A DNA stretch of 44,147 nucleotides from an uncultured Rhodospirillaceae bacterium (GCA_913020445.1 CAJWAR010000035.1:1-44147), one strand, 5' to 3'. Shown: positions 18,031-28,337, counted from the first letter of the stretch. Notes: generated by a model not told the origin, from the sequence alone. A program made the numbers and translations.

Positions 18031-19557
18031 GTGGATACGCTTGATCAAAAAGATATCGTTGCGACGCTGATAAAGGCGCTGCCGATTGCGGTGGCGGTGG
18101 TAGATCGTGACGTGCGGATTGGTCCCGGCAATGCGGCCTTTCAAAAATTGTGGCAGTTGGAGCCGGGTTATCTCAACGGCCAGCCGACCCTGTCTTCGTT
18201 TTTGGACAGGCTGCACGATAAGCGCCAACTGCCCGAGCAAAATAATTATCCAAAATTCCGTGCCGGGATTATTGCCAAGGCACAGTCTAAAAATAAATCA
18301 AGTGAGGATTGGCACTTGCCGGATGGGACGGCGTTGAAGGTCAAATTCGTAGCGCTGGACACTGATCGCCATCTTCTCATCAACGAAGATTTAACGCCGC
18401 AACTTGCCACCGAACGTGCCTTCAACGAATTTGTTCACACCCATCAAGCGACCCTTGATCATTTGCAGGAAGGCTTGGCGGTCTTTGGCAGCAATGGCTT
18501 GCTTAAAATTCATAACCCGGCTTTTGCGGCAATCTGGCAACTACCGGAAGATGCGCTGGCGCATGATTTTCACATGACGGATTTCCTCGATGCCACGCGC
18601 CAACTATTGCCGGTATTAGAGAACTGGCCCGAGCGCCGGACCAAGCTTTCCGGCCGCTTGCTGGGGCGCAAGTCTGGCATTGATCAAATTGTCTGTAACG
18701 ATGGTATGACTTTGGAAGCCGCTCACATTCCTTTGCCCGATGGTGCCGTGCTGCTGCGCTATGGCGATATAACGGACAGTGTAAAACTTGCAGAAAATTT
18801 GCGGCTCCGGGCCGAGGAAATGGCCGAGCGCGCTGATATGATGGCGGCGGCAGATCGGCTGAAATCGGAGTTTCTCGCCAATCTCGGTCATGAAATTCGC
18901 AACCCCCTCAATACCATCGGCGGCTTCGCCCAGATGTTGGCGGGCGACTATTTCGGTGACCTCAACAAGCGCCAGCAAGATTATGCCGACGGCATTGTCG
19001 AAGCCTCAGAAGCGGTTTCTGGACTGGTCGTCGATATTCTTGATCTAGCCTCGATCGAGGCGGGTCTCCTTGAATTACAAATAGCGCGGGTCGATTTGCA
19101 TCATTGCCTTACCGATATGTTGGGCTTGATCGGTGAACGGGCGCGTCATAAGAAACTCAAACTTAATTTCGACTGTCCGATCGATATCGGTTGGATCAAC
19201 GTTGATGAAAAACGCTTTAAACAATGTTTGCTTCATTTGCTTGGTAATGCGATTTCGTTTTCAAGCTCGGGCGGCACCATAACGATTACCGCAGCCCGTG
19301 TAGATGAAGGTGTCCGCATCGATATTCGGGACACCGGGATCGGCATCCCAAAGATTGATATCGAGCGGGTGTTTAATGGATTTGAACGCGGCGCCGAGGC
19401 TGATTCGCATAAACCGGGCGCCGGGCTCGGTCTCACCTTGGTGCGCGCCTTTATTGAGTTGCATAACGGCCAGGTGGCGATCTCCTCAAAACCCAATCAG
19501 GGCACCACTGTCAGCCTTTTATTACCGGACGTCTTAGAAACAGACAATGAGATGTGA
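18031..19557 (+). CDS. PAS-domain sensor histidine kinase
   Basis: This 508-residue kinase has no membrane segments and is predicted to be cytoplasmic. Two PAS-like regions (about residues 5-110 and 135-255) precede a helical linker. A HisKA domain follows with His287 in LGHEIRNPLNTI, then an ATPase domain with N-box LLHLLGNAISFS and G-boxes RDTGIGIP and GAGLGLTL. It resembles the PAS kinases often found between ahcY and tsaE in alphaproteobacteria, some of which are distant relatives of DivL/CckA. Unlike DivL, which has tyrosine, the phospho-acceptor here is histidine. No response regulator is adjacent. The GTG start has only a distant ribosome binding site inside a hairpin, so the start is less certain than the product. 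Confidence 0.88.
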   Translation: MDTLDQKDIVATLIKALPIAVAVVDRDVRIGPGNAAFQKLWQLEPGYLNGQPTLSSFLDRLHDKRQLPEQNNYPKFRAGIIAKAQSKNKSSEDWHLPDGTALKVKFVALDTDRHLLINEDLTPQLATERAFNEFVHTHQATLDHLQEGLAVFGSNGLLKIHNPAFAAIWQLPEDALAHDFHMTDFLDATRQLLPVLENWPERRTKLSGRLLGRKSGIDQIVCNDGMTLEAAHIPLPDGAVLLRYGDITDSVKLAENLRLRAEEMAERADMMAAADRLKSEFLANLGHEIRNPLNTIGGFAQMLAGDYFGDLNKRQQDYADGIVEASEAVSGLVVDILDLASIEAGLLELQIARVDLHHCLTDMLGLIGERARHKKLKLNFDCPIDIGWINVDEKRFKQCLLHLLGNAISFSSSGGTITITAARVDEGVRIDIRDTGIGIPKIDIERVFNGFERGAEADSHKPGAGLGLTLVRAFIELHNGQVAISSKPNQGTTVSLLLPDVLETDNEM

Positions 19558-19600
19558 GAAGGCTCTTTTACTCAAACGCGCGCCCGCGTAAAAATAAGCC

Positions 19601-20083
19601 ATGAACGACATCGCAACGCCTTATCAATTTGCCCTTGAAAACGAGGAAGCCATGGCTGCCTTGGCGGCCAAGCTTGCTGGCATTGCCGAGCCCGGAGATG
19701 TGATCGCCTTGATCGGTGATTTGGGCGCCGGCAAGACTTCTTTCGCCCGTGCCTTTGTCGCTGCCAAGGGTGGCGATGGTGAAGTACCGAGCCCGACCTT
19801 CACCCTCGTTCAGCTCTATGAATTTGCCGGGGGTGATGTCTATCACTTTGATCTGTATCGCTTGGAAGAAGCTGAAGAGATATTTGAGCTCGGTATTGAA
19901 GATGCCATGAGTGACGGCATTTCACTGATCGAATGGCCGGATCGTATGGGCGCCTATCTGCCGTTTGAACGGATCGATATTGTTTTGGGCATTGGTGAGG
20001 ATGAGACGGTTCGGAACGTTGAATTGACCGGCCGGGGTGACAGCTGGACCGAGCGATTGGCGAAAGCCTTCCAAGATGGCTGA
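19601..20083 (+). CDS. tsaE: tRNA threonylcarbamoyladenosine biosynthesis ATPase TsaE
   Basis: This 160-residue ATPase supports the TsaB-TsaD complex, which places threonylcarbamoyl on A37 of ANN-decoding tRNAs. The Walker A loop GDLGAGKTSFAR and the family block PSPTFTLVQLYE are clear, with a Walker-B-like HFDLYRLEEAEE and LIEWPDRM later. Length is normal. The gene starts 43 bases after the kinase and overlaps amgK by 8 bases. Its neighbours are not tRNA-modification genes, but this location is common in alphaproteobacteria. Confidence 0.95.
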   Translation: MNDIATPYQFALENEEAMAALAAKLAGIAEPGDVIALIGDLGAGKTSFARAFVAAKGGDGEVPSPTFTLVQLYEFAGGDVYHFDLYRLEEAEEIFELGIEDAMSDGISLIEWPDRMGAYLPFERIDIVLGIGEDETVRNVELTGRGDSWTERLAKAFQDG

Positions 20084-21089
20084 TCGCGCTGCTTTGATTG
20101 AGGCTTTCTTAACAGCAGCTGGCTGGGCTGGCGCCAGACGCAGCCTGCTCGCTGGCGACGCATCGTTCCGGCGCTACGAACGGATCGAGCGGGATGGCGA
20201 GCGTGCGGTCTTGATGGATGCCCCGCCGCCGGAAGAAGATGTCCGGCCCTTTATCAATATCACCACTCATCTTCGGGAACTTGAATTTTCCGCTCCGGCT
20301 GTATTTGCTGAGGATGTTGAGGCCGGGTTATTATTGCTCGAAGATTTAGGCGATGGCACGTTTACCCAGGCGCTGGCGGCCGGTGTTGATGAAGAGGTGC
20401 TTTACCAAAGTGCCGTTGATGTGCTGGTTGATCTGCATCGCCGTCCGGTGGTGAGTGCGGTGCCTAATGATGTCGAGCCCTATGACGAAAATAAACTGCT
20501 GGGTGAAGCGGCGTTGCTGACAGAGTGGTATCTGCCGGGCATTCTTGGCGACGAGATATCGGACCTCACCAAAAATGAATATCTGACAGTTTGGCGGAAA
20601 GTACTGCCAGACATAGCGGCGAGTGGCGAGACCTTGGTATTAAGGGATTTTCATGCCGACAATTTAATGTGGCTGCCGGATCGCGACGGCGTCGCGCGCT
20701 GCGGCCTGCTGGATTATCAGGATGCGGTCGTGGGCTCACCGGCTTATGATTTAATGTCGCTGTTAGAGGATGCCCGGCGCGATCTAATGCCCGGTCTGGC
20801 GGCGCGCTTGCTGGACGGATATTTTGCTGCCTTGCCTGACATGGACCCGGACGCTTTTAAAAAAGCCTATGTCATCTTGGCGGCCCAGCGCCATTGCAAA
20901 GTCATCGGCATTTTCTCGAGGCTTGCCATGCGGGATGGAAAATATGACTATTTGGTTCATATTCCGCGGGTCTGGAAAATGTTGGAGCAAGCGTGCAATA
21001 CGCCTGAATTGGCAGCCCTAAAAGACTGGCTGGACAACCATATTCCAGCCGATAAACGCACCAGCCCAACGCCAAATTTGAGAGCTTAA
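20076..21089 (+). CDS. amgK: N-acetylmuramate/N-acetylglucosamine anomeric kinase AmgK
   Basis: This 337-residue member of the aminoglycoside-phosphotransferase fold has the catalytic loop LRDFHADNLMW, with the catalytic Asp in HADN, and the metal-binding GLLDYQDAVVGSPAYDL. It is followed 6 bases later by a sugar-1-phosphate nucleotidyltransferase. That pairing identifies it as AmgK rather than an antibiotic kinase: AmgK makes MurNAc 1-phosphate from recycled cell-wall sugar. The ATG at 20076 overlaps the tsaE end. An earlier in-frame start exists inside tsaE but seems unlikely. In Pseudomonas this route bypasses de novo MurA and so affects fosfomycin tolerance. Confidence 0.88.
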   Translation: MADRAALIEAFLTAAGWAGARRSLLAGDASFRRYERIERDGERAVLMDAPPPEEDVRPFINITTHLRELEFSAPAVFAEDVEAGLLLLEDLGDGTFTQALAAGVDEEVLYQSAVDVLVDLHRRPVVSAVPNDVEPYDENKLLGEAALLTEWYLPGILGDEISDLTKNEYLTVWRKVLPDIAASGETLVLRDFHADNLMWLPDRDGVARCGLLDYQDAVVGSPAYDLMSLLEDARRDLMPGLAARLLDGYFAALPDMDPDAFKKAYVILAAQRHCKVIGIFSRLAMRDGKYDYLVHIPRVWKMLEQACNTPELAALKDWLDNHIPADKRTSPTPNLRA

Positions 21090-21095
21090 AACCCG

Positions 21096-21857
21096 ATGGC
21101 CAAAAAGTCTAAAAAATCAAAAAAATTCGCGCCCAAAACTGCCATGGTCTTGGCCGCGGGTTTGGGTCTGCGCCTTCGTCCGATTACTGATAAAATACCA
21201 AAGCCCTTGGTCAAAATCGCTGATCGTACTTTGTTGGATCATACTTTGGACCGGCTGGTCGCCGCTGGAGTTGAGCGCGCGGTTGTCAACATTCACCATC
21301 TGGCGGATCAGGTTGAGCAGCACCTTACAAATCGCCAAGATCTGGAGATTATTATTTCATCGGAAACCGATGATCTGTTGGAAACCGGCGGTGGCGTTAA
21401 GAAGGCGTTGCCGCATCTGGGTGATGAGCCATTTTATATTTCAAACGCCGACGTGTTGTTGCTCAATGGACCATCCCCAGCCCTGGGGCGTCTATGCGAG
21501 CGCTGGAATGATGAAGAACTGGACGTCTTGTTGTTGCTCCATTCCACCGTTGAAGCTTACGGCTATACCGGCAATGGTGATTTTATCGCCGAGCCTGACG
21601 GCAAACTCGGCCGCAAAATGGAACGCGAGGTAACGCCTTATCTCTTTACCGGCGTTCAAATTGTTCATCCGCGGATTTTCGAAGCCGCGCCGGAGGGAGC
21701 GTTTTCGCTCAATGTAATTTATGACACGGCAATTGAGGCAGAGCGCCTTTTTGGCGTTGTTCATGACGGTGAATGGTTCCATATCGGCACGCCGGATGGC
21801 CTCACCCAGGCGGAAGTTTATATGGGGCAACGGTTCTCAGGAATGCGGCATCGCTAG
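21096..21857 (+). CDS. murU: MurNAc 1-phosphate uridylyltransferase MurU
   Basis: This 253-residue nucleotidyltransferase has the N-terminal signature AMVLAAGLGLRLRPIT with KIPKPLVKI, the nucleotide-binding and metal site of this fold, and a mid-protein ISNADVLLL that supplies a metal-binding Asp. It converts MurNAc 1-phosphate plus UTP to UDP-MurNAc, completing the AmgK-MurU recycling bypass. The short lysine-rich start (AKKSKKSKK) is unusual but may be read through; the first family residues follow it. It ends in TAG. The closest alternative, a glucose-1-phosphate thymidylyltransferase, is less likely given the amgK neighbour and the short length. Confidence 0.88.
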   Translation: MAKKSKKSKKFAPKTAMVLAAGLGLRLRPITDKIPKPLVKIADRTLLDHTLDRLVAAGVERAVVNIHHLADQVEQHLTNRQDLEIIISSETDDLLETGGGVKKALPHLGDEPFYISNADVLLLNGPSPALGRLCERWNDEELDVLLLLHSTVEAYGYTGNGDFIAEPDGKLGRKMEREVTPYLFTGVQIVHPRIFEAAPEGAFSLNVIYDTAIEAERLFGVVHDGEWFHIGTPDGLTQAEVYMGQRFSGMRHR

Positions 21858-21877
21858 ATTTGGGGGATAACAAGGGA

Positions 21878-24850
21878 ATGGCAGACAAAGGATCGCCTTT
21901 GCAGGTCTTTAACATCCCGGCGGAATTGCCTTTCGTCGATGCCCTTGCTGTTGGATTAACCGAGCGCGCTGCCTCAGGTCCCTTTGACCTCGCTGATTTT
22001 ACGGTACTGTTACCAACCCGCCGGGCCGTGCGATCATTGCGCGAAGCCTTTTTGCGCTTGAGCGACGGCCAGCCGCTCCTGCTGCCGAGGATGATGCCGC
22101 TTGGTGATCTCGATGAGGATGAGCTTGCTATTGCCGGTTGGGAGGAACTGCCCAAACAGCTTGACGGCGAAGACATCAGCGACCTGCCGGAAGCCATTTC
22201 AAGCCTGCACCGTCACCTGATGCTGACCAAACGCATTCAGGCACTTGAAGGTGAAGGTGTGAGTATCGATCAGGCCGCCAGACTAGCCAGTGAGCTCGGC
22301 AGCTTGCTCGATCAAGTGCAGACGGAGCAGCTTGATTTCGCCAAGCTGCAATCTTTGGTGCCGGAAGAGTATGCGCTGCATTGGCAGGTGACGCTTAAAT
22401 TTCTAGAGATTTTAACCGAGTATTGGCCGGGTATTTTGGCCGATAAAGGATTGGTTGATCCGGCGGAGCGCCGCAACGCAGTGATGCAGGCGCAACTCGC
22501 CCATTGGCAGAACCAGCCGCCGCAAAAACCGATTATTGCCGCCGGGTCGACCGGTAGCATCCCGGCAACGGCAGATTTGCTGATTTTGATCGCTGGCCTG
22601 CCGGCAGGGGCTGTCGTTCTGCCTGGATTAGATAAGGATATTGATCCAGCCTCCCTGGAGGCCCAGGAATCCCACCCGCAGCATGGTATGTATCGTTTAT
22701 TGGCAAAAATGGAATTGTCACCGGCAGATATTCTAGATTGGCAAAGTGGAGATATTAATGGCGCGCCGCCGGAACGCCGCGAGCTTATTTTTAATGTCAT
22801 GCGACCAGCGGAAAGCGTCAACGAATGGCGTGAGTTAAAGCCGCCTCAGGCGGCGGCGCTGACGGGTGTTGACTATGTTACCTGTCCCGGCCCGGATGAA
22901 GAGGCTAGAGTTATCGCGTTGAAATTGCGTGAAGCTCTGGAAACGCCGGGTAAATCCGCAGCCTTGGTGACGCCGGATCGCCGCCTGGCCCGGCGGGTCG
23001 CCAGCGAGCTTGGCCGCTGGGATATCGAGATCGATGATTCAGCCGGACTGCCCTTGGCGCAAACGCCACCAGGATCGTTTTTACGGCTGACGGCGGAATT
23101 GGTGGCGCATCATTTTTTGCCGTTGGATTTGCTGGCCATCGGCAAGCATCCGTTGGCCGCCGGCGGTATGAAGCCCGCTCAGTTCCGCCAGCTCATCCGT
23201 GATCTTGAAGTGGAAGTTTTACGTGGGCCTCGTCCGGCACCCGGTTTGCCGGCATTGATCGATCTCGTCGCAGATAAACGATCTGACCTCAAAAAATTAC
23301 TTGAGACCATTGCGGTGATGGCAGCAGATTTTACGGCGGCGATGGCAAGCCCCGGAATTACGCTGAGTGAGCTGTTAAAGGCCCATATCGCCTTTATCGA
23401 AGCGCTCGCCGGTTCAGATGAGAAATCCGGCTTGGTTCGGATGTGGTCTGGCGATGACGGTGAAGCGACGGCGGGTTTTGTTGCCGAGCTGATGGAGGTC
23501 AGCGAAGTTCTCGGAGAAATCGAGCCGGGTTCTTATCCGGCGCTGCTTGATGTGCTGATGATCGGCCGTGCTGTCCGCCCCAGCTTCGGCAGTCATCCCC
23601 GTTTGGCAATTTTGGGTTTGCTTGAGGCTCGCTTGCAACATGCTGATCTGATTGTCCTGGGCGGGCTTAATGAAGGCACCTGGCCACCGGATGTCGGCAG
23701 TGATCCCTGGATGAGCCGCCCGATGCGGAAAGATTTTGGCCTGCCGTCCCTCGAGCGCCGCATCGGCCTGACGGCCCATGATTTTCAGCAGGCGTTTTGT
23801 GCGCCAGAAGTTGTGATGACGCGCGCCTCCCGGGTTGATGGCACGCCGACCGTACCGTCGCGCTGGCTGATGCGGCTCGAAAAAATATTATTCGGCTTAG
23901 ACGAAAGTTTGGCAGGAAAGCTTTTTTTACCAGGCCCGTGGCTGCATTGGCAGGCGCAACTGGATCGACCGGATGAGGTGTCGACAATAAATCCGCCGGC
24001 ACCGAAGCCGCCCGTCGCCGCGCGGCCGCGCCAGCTGTCGGTTACCCAAATCGAAACCTGGATGCGTGATCCTTATGCTATCTATGCCCGTCATATCCTT
24101 AAATTTAAGGCGCTGGATCCCCTGGATGCAGCACCGGATGCCGCAGTGTATGGCACCCTTATTCACAACACGCTCGATGATTTTTCAGCGCAGTTTCCGA
24201 ACGACCTGCCGGCAGGCGCGCTTGATCAACTGATCCAAATCGGCAGTGAACATTTTGAGCCAATGCTTAAGCATCCCGGTGTCTGGGCGTTTTGGTGGCC
24301 GAGATTTTTGCGCATTGCCAGCTGGTTTGTTGAGCTTGAAGCTGAGCGCCGCCAGGAAGTCGCAGCGATCCATAGTGAAGCCGCAGGGGAGTTCGTGTTC
24401 GATGGCCCGGCAGGCGACTTTAAACTCACCGCCAAGGCCGATCGCATTGACGAACTTAAATCAGGGACTTTGCGCATTATTGATTACAAGACCGGCGCGC
24501 CGCCGAGCAAAACCGAAGTGGCGGCAGGTTATGCCCCGCAACTGCCGTTGGAAGCCGTAATTGCCGAGGCGGGCGGGTTCGCAGGCATTGCGGCCAAACC
24601 GGTTAGCGAGCTCGATTATTGGCGGCTGCGTGGCAGTAATCCGGCTGGCGAAGTATCATCGGCAGGTGATGAGCCAGCCCAATTAGCAGCCGATGCCAAG
24701 GAAGGATTAGCAGCTCTGGTGCGTCTGTTTGATAATGTTGAGACGGCTTACGAAGCGCGGCCCCGGCCTGACGCGGCGCCCAAATATTCTGATTATGAGC
24801 ATTTGGCGCGCCTTAAAGAATGGGCGTCTTCAGAAGGTGAAGGCGGATGA
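21878..24850 (+). CDS. addB: Double-strand break repair protein AddB
   Basis: This protein of about 990 residues is the alphaproteobacterial AddB, partner of AddA in resecting DNA ends before RecA loading. Its N-terminal helicase-like region (TVLLPTRRAVRSL) lacks a normal Walker A loop, so this half probably does not drive unwinding. The C-terminal PD-(D/E)XK nuclease is visible in RIIDYKTGAPPSK. The cysteine set that holds an iron-sulfur cluster in Bacillus AddB is not evident near the nuclease domain. ATG 21878 was chosen; the open frame runs back into murU. It overlaps addA by 4 bases (ATGA), as expected for two subunits made in fixed ratio. Confidence 0.94.
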   Translation: MADKGSPLQVFNIPAELPFVDALAVGLTERAASGPFDLADFTVLLPTRRAVRSLREAFLRLSDGQPLLLPRMMPLGDLDEDELAIAGWEELPKQLDGEDISDLPEAISSLHRHLMLTKRIQALEGEGVSIDQAARLASELGSLLDQVQTEQLDFAKLQSLVPEEYALHWQVTLKFLEILTEYWPGILADKGLVDPAERRNAVMQAQLAHWQNQPPQKPIIAAGSTGSIPATADLLILIAGLPAGAVVLPGLDKDIDPASLEAQESHPQHGMYRLLAKMELSPADILDWQSGDINGAPPERRELIFNVMRPAESVNEWRELKPPQAAALTGVDYVTCPGPDEEARVIALKLREALETPGKSAALVTPDRRLARRVASELGRWDIEIDDSAGLPLAQTPPGSFLRLTAELVAHHFLPLDLLAIGKHPLAAGGMKPAQFRQLIRDLEVEVLRGPRPAPGLPALIDLVADKRSDLKKLLETIAVMAADFTAAMASPGITLSELLKAHIAFIEALAGSDEKSGLVRMWSGDDGEATAGFVAELMEVSEVLGEIEPGSYPALLDVLMIGRAVRPSFGSHPRLAILGLLEARLQHADLIVLGGLNEGTWPPDVGSDPWMSRPMRKDFGLPSLERRIGLTAHDFQQAFCAPEVVMTRASRVDGTPTVPSRWLMRLEKILFGLDESLAGKLFLPGPWLHWQAQLDRPDEVSTINPPAPKPPVAARPRQLSVTQIETWMRDPYAIYARHILKFKALDPLDAAPDAAVYGTLIHNTLDDFSAQFPNDLPAGALDQLIQIGSEHFEPMLKHPGVWAFWWPRFLRIASWFVELEAERRQEVAAIHSEAAGEFVFDGPAGDFKLTAKADRIDELKSGTLRIIDYKTGAPPSKTEVAAGYAPQLPLEAVIAEAGGFAGIAAKPVSELDYWRLRGSNPAGEVSSAGDEPAQLAADAKEGLAALVRLFDNVETAYEARPRPDAAPKYSDYEHLARLKEWASSEGEGG

Positions 24851-27800
24851 ACCAAGTTTCCCACCTATCCGTTGATCCCAATCAGCAGCAGCGTCTTGCT
24901 GCCAGTCCTGATGCCTCGGTCTGGGTTTCTGCATCGGCAGGCACCGGCAAAACCAAAGTGCTTACTGATCGGGTATTGAGCTTGCTGCTGACCGGCACCC
25001 GGCCACAACGCATTCTGTGCCTGACCTTCACCCGGGCGGCGGCGGCGGAAATGGAATCCCGTATCGCCGACCAATTAGGGTTCTGGACCATGATGGCGGA
25101 AGATGACCTGCAAAATGTTCTGGCAGAATTATTGGGTGAGCCGCCGGAAGATCAAATGGTTGCGCGCGCGCGCCAATTGTTTGCTGAAGTGCTGGATACG
25201 CCGGGCGGTATGAACATTCAAACCATTCACGCCTTTTGCCAATCTTTGCTCGGGCGGTTTCCGTTGGAGGCTAATGTGGCGCCGCATTTCGCTTTGATGG
25301 ATGAGCGCGATGCCGAGGAAATGCTGATCGCTGCCCGCGAAGATTTGCTCAACCGCGCGCGGGGTGGTCAGGATGAGGAACTGGCAGCGGCCTTGGCGGA
25401 GGTTACCTCTCATATTCACGAAACCCAATTCCCCGAATTGTTGGCCGAGCTTACCTACGCCAGAGGCCGCTTGCGCCGCCTGATTGACCATCACGGCGGC
25501 ATCACGGTAGTGATTAAAAATGTCCGTGCTTTGTTATCAGTCAGCGCTGACGAAACCCCGGAAAGCGTAATTGCTTTAGCCTCGGAAAATGAGGCCTTCG
25601 ATGAACTGGGCTTAAGGCTTGCGTTAACGGCGTTAGCCGGCGGCAGCAAAACCGACCAGGAGCGTGCCGCGGTGCTCCAAAACTGGCTGGAACAAGGGGA
25701 GCGGACGTATACTGACTTCGAGACCTATGTTGGCGCGTTCCTAACGGCGAAATGGCACCACGGGGCCATTGAAGTGCGTAAAAGTCTCATCACCAAAAAA
25801 CCAGCTGAAAACAATCCGGGGGTCAAAGAAATCCTCGAACAGGAGGCCGGGCGATTGGCCCGCGTGCTGTTGCACTGGCGGGCGGTCAGTGTCGCCAGGA
25901 GCACGACCGGATTGCTGGTTTTGGGTGAGGCCTTACTGGCGACTTATCAGGCACAGAAAGAAGAACGCGCGCTGCTCGATTACGACGATCTGATTTTGCT
26001 GGCGGGTGAATTGCTGCACCGCGAAGGGGTCGCACCTTGGGTGTTGTTTAAGCTCGATGGCGGCATTGACCATGTGCTGATCGATGAGGCCCAGGATACC
26101 AGCCCCGATCAATGGCGGGTGATCGAAGCCCTGGCCGATGAATTTTTTGCCGGTCTCGGCAGCCATGAAACCCCGCCGACGATCTTTGCGGTCGGTGACG
26201 TCAAACAATCGATTTATTCGTTTCAAGGCGCCGATCCCATCACTTTTGGCGCCATGCGAGATCAGTTTGCGAACAGAGCCCAAGCCGCCGGCCAGGAATG
26301 GCGGCCAATTGATTTGACGGTCTCGTTCCGCTCAACGCAGGCGGTCTTATCCGCCGTCGATGCTGTCTTTGCTCAAGCGCCGGCGGTGGACGGCGTCACT
26401 TTAGAAGAAGAGGTTATTCACCACGAGGCCTGGCGCGCCGAAGATGGTGGTTTGGTTGAGCTATGGCCACCGGTTGAACCCCGCGCCGCCGACGCTCCCT
26501 CCGCCTGGAAGCCGCCGGTAGAACGTATTCGGGGCGATGCGCCGCAAACCCGTTTGGCGGGGCTGATTGCCGGCCGTATTGCCAGGATGATTAACGATAA
26601 AGAAATACTGGAAGCCAAAGGGCGGCCAATTGAGCCCGGTGACGTGATGGTGTTGGTGCGCCGCCGCTCAGGCTTTGTCGAGGATCTCGTGCGCGCCTTG
26701 AAGGAGCTTGAGATCAATGTCGCCGGTGTCGACCGTATGGTTTTGACCGAGCAGATGGCGGTGATGGATTTGATCGCGCTCGGTAAATTTCTGTTGTTAC
26801 CGGAAGATGACCTCACGCTTGCAACCGTGCTCAAATCTCCAATGATAGGTCTTTCGGAAGAACAGCTGTTTGAGCTAGCCTATCAACGCGACGGCACTTT
26901 GTGGCAGTCCTTGGCCGCTCATATTAAGGATCAGCCCGATTTTGCCGTCGCCCATGAAGCGCTTACCGTTTTGCTGGCACAGGCCGATTACGTGCCGCCG
27001 TTTGAGCTTTACAGCGAAATTCTCGGTAAACATCATGGCCGATTAAAACTGGTCTCGCGGTTGGGGCCGGATGCGCTCGACCCGATCGCTGAATTTCTCA
27101 ATCTCGCACTGGTCTATGAGAAATCTCATGTCGCTTCCCTCGAAGGCTTTCTGTATTGGGTCGAGGCGGGCGAAGTGGAGATCAAGCGTGATCTCGAACA
27201 AGCGACGCAAAACGCGGTGCGCGTGATGACGGTGCACGGCGCCAAAGGCCTGCAGGCGCCCATTGTTTTTTTGCCGGACACCTTGCAAATGCCAAAACAA
27301 AGCGCGGCGCTGTTCTGGCCGCAAGACGATGCGGGCCAGGATGTATCGTTGTTGTGGCCGCCCCGCCGGGGGCTTTACGAAGATGTTGCCGAGCATGAGC
27401 GCACAACCGTCATCCAACGCCGCGATCAGGAATATCGGCGCTTGTTGTATGTGGCAATGACCCGCGCCGAGGACCGGCTTTATATTTGCGGTTGGCACAC
27501 CAAAAACAAAGCGCCGGAACAGTGCTGGTATAATCTCATCCAGGCCGGCTTGATGGATTGTGCCGTTGAAGTTGAAGATAAGTATTTGGCTGAGGTCGGG
27601 GAGACAACCAGTTCGACGGTTCTTCAATTGGTATCGCCGCAAAAAGCTAAAACCAAGGAAAAGCAGCCATCACCTGACCAAACTTATGATGATCTTCCCG
27701 ATTGGGCTGGCCTTCCGCCGGCAGATGATCCAACGCCACCGACGCCGCTGACGCCGTCGCGCCCGGATGATGAAGAGCCCGCTGTCATGTCGCCGCTGAA

Positions 27801-28308
27801 AAGCGATGATGGTGCCAGGTTTAAACGCGGCCGCATTATTCACAACCTGCTGCAAACCCTGCCGGATATGGCAGTGGATCACCGTGAGGAGGCGCTTAAA
27901 TCCTACCTTGCCCGCGATGCCCATGAGCTCTCCGAAAGCCAACAGCTGGAAATTGTGGAAGAAATTCAGGCTGTTTTAAATGATTCAGAATTTGCCCCTC
28001 TGTTTGGCCCAGGATCGCGCGCTGAAGTGCCGTTGATTGGCGAAGTCGCCGGTCAAATTATGTCGGCTCAGCTGGATCGTCTGCTGGTGACCGAGGATGA
28101 AATACTGGTCGTCGATTTCAAGACCAATCGGCCACCCCCAACTGACCCCAGTAACGTAGCCGACATTTATTTGCGCCAAATGGCGGCCTATCGGCGGGCC
28201 TTGCAAAACATTTATCCCGGTCGCGAGATTCGCTGTGCTTTGCTGTGGACAGTGGGACCTCACCTGATGCCGCTGACGACGGATCAACTGGTTAATTACG
28301 AACCATAA
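24847..28308 (+). CDS. addA: Double-strand break repair helicase AddA
   Basis: This 1153-residue UvrD-family helicase-nuclease has all main motifs: Walker A ASAGTGKTKVL, motif Ia FTRAAAAEM, TIHAFCQSLL, Walker B VLIDEAQDTSPDQW, motif III VGDVKQSIYSFQGADP, motif V VMTVHGAKGLQAP and motif VI LLYVAMTRAEDRL. The C-terminal RecB-like nuclease carries EILVVDFKTNRPP. A proline-rich linker of about 60 residues joins helicase and nuclease. Together with AddB it replaces RecBCD in this lineage; no recBCD genes are in the window. No terminator is visible directly after the stop. Confidence 0.97.
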   Translation: MNQVSHLSVDPNQQQRLAASPDASVWVSASAGTGKTKVLTDRVLSLLLTGTRPQRILCLTFTRAAAAEMESRIADQLGFWTMMAEDDLQNVLAELLGEPPEDQMVARARQLFAEVLDTPGGMNIQTIHAFCQSLLGRFPLEANVAPHFALMDERDAEEMLIAAREDLLNRARGGQDEELAAALAEVTSHIHETQFPELLAELTYARGRLRRLIDHHGGITVVIKNVRALLSVSADETPESVIALASENEAFDELGLRLALTALAGGSKTDQERAAVLQNWLEQGERTYTDFETYVGAFLTAKWHHGAIEVRKSLITKKPAENNPGVKEILEQEAGRLARVLLHWRAVSVARSTTGLLVLGEALLATYQAQKEERALLDYDDLILLAGELLHREGVAPWVLFKLDGGIDHVLIDEAQDTSPDQWRVIEALADEFFAGLGSHETPPTIFAVGDVKQSIYSFQGADPITFGAMRDQFANRAQAAGQEWRPIDLTVSFRSTQAVLSAVDAVFAQAPAVDGVTLEEEVIHHEAWRAEDGGLVELWPPVEPRAADAPSAWKPPVERIRGDAPQTRLAGLIAGRIARMINDKEILEAKGRPIEPGDVMVLVRRRSGFVEDLVRALKELEINVAGVDRMVLTEQMAVMDLIALGKFLLLPEDDLTLATVLKSPMIGLSEEQLFELAYQRDGTLWQSLAAHIKDQPDFAVAHEALTVLLAQADYVPPFELYSEILGKHHGRLKLVSRLGPDALDPIAEFLNLALVYEKSHVASLEGFLYWVEAGEVEIKRDLEQATQNAVRVMTVHGAKGLQAPIVFLPDTLQMPKQSAALFWPQDDAGQDVSLLWPPRRGLYEDVAEHERTTVIQRRDQEYRRLLYVAMTRAEDRLYICGWHTKNKAPEQCWYNLIQAGLMDCAVEVEDKYLAEVGETTSSTVLQLVSPQKAKTKEKQPSPDQTYDDLPDWAGLPPADDPTPPTPLTPSRPDDEEPAVMSPLKSDDGARFKRGRIIHNLLQTLPDMAVDHREEALKSYLARDAHELSESQQLEIVEEIQAVLNDSEFAPLFGPGSRAEVPLIGEVAGQIMSAQLDRLLVTEDEILVVDFKTNRPPPTDPSNVADIYLRQMAAYRRALQNIYPGREIRCALLWTVGPHLMPLTTDQLVNYEP

Positions 28309-28337
28309 GGAGTGTAGCAGACCGAAAATACGGTACC

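Noticed and set aside
20076..21089. Aminoglycoside resistance gene
   Set aside because: The fold is shared, but the adjacent nucleotidyltransferase and the tsaE context point to the cell-wall recycling kinase AmgK.
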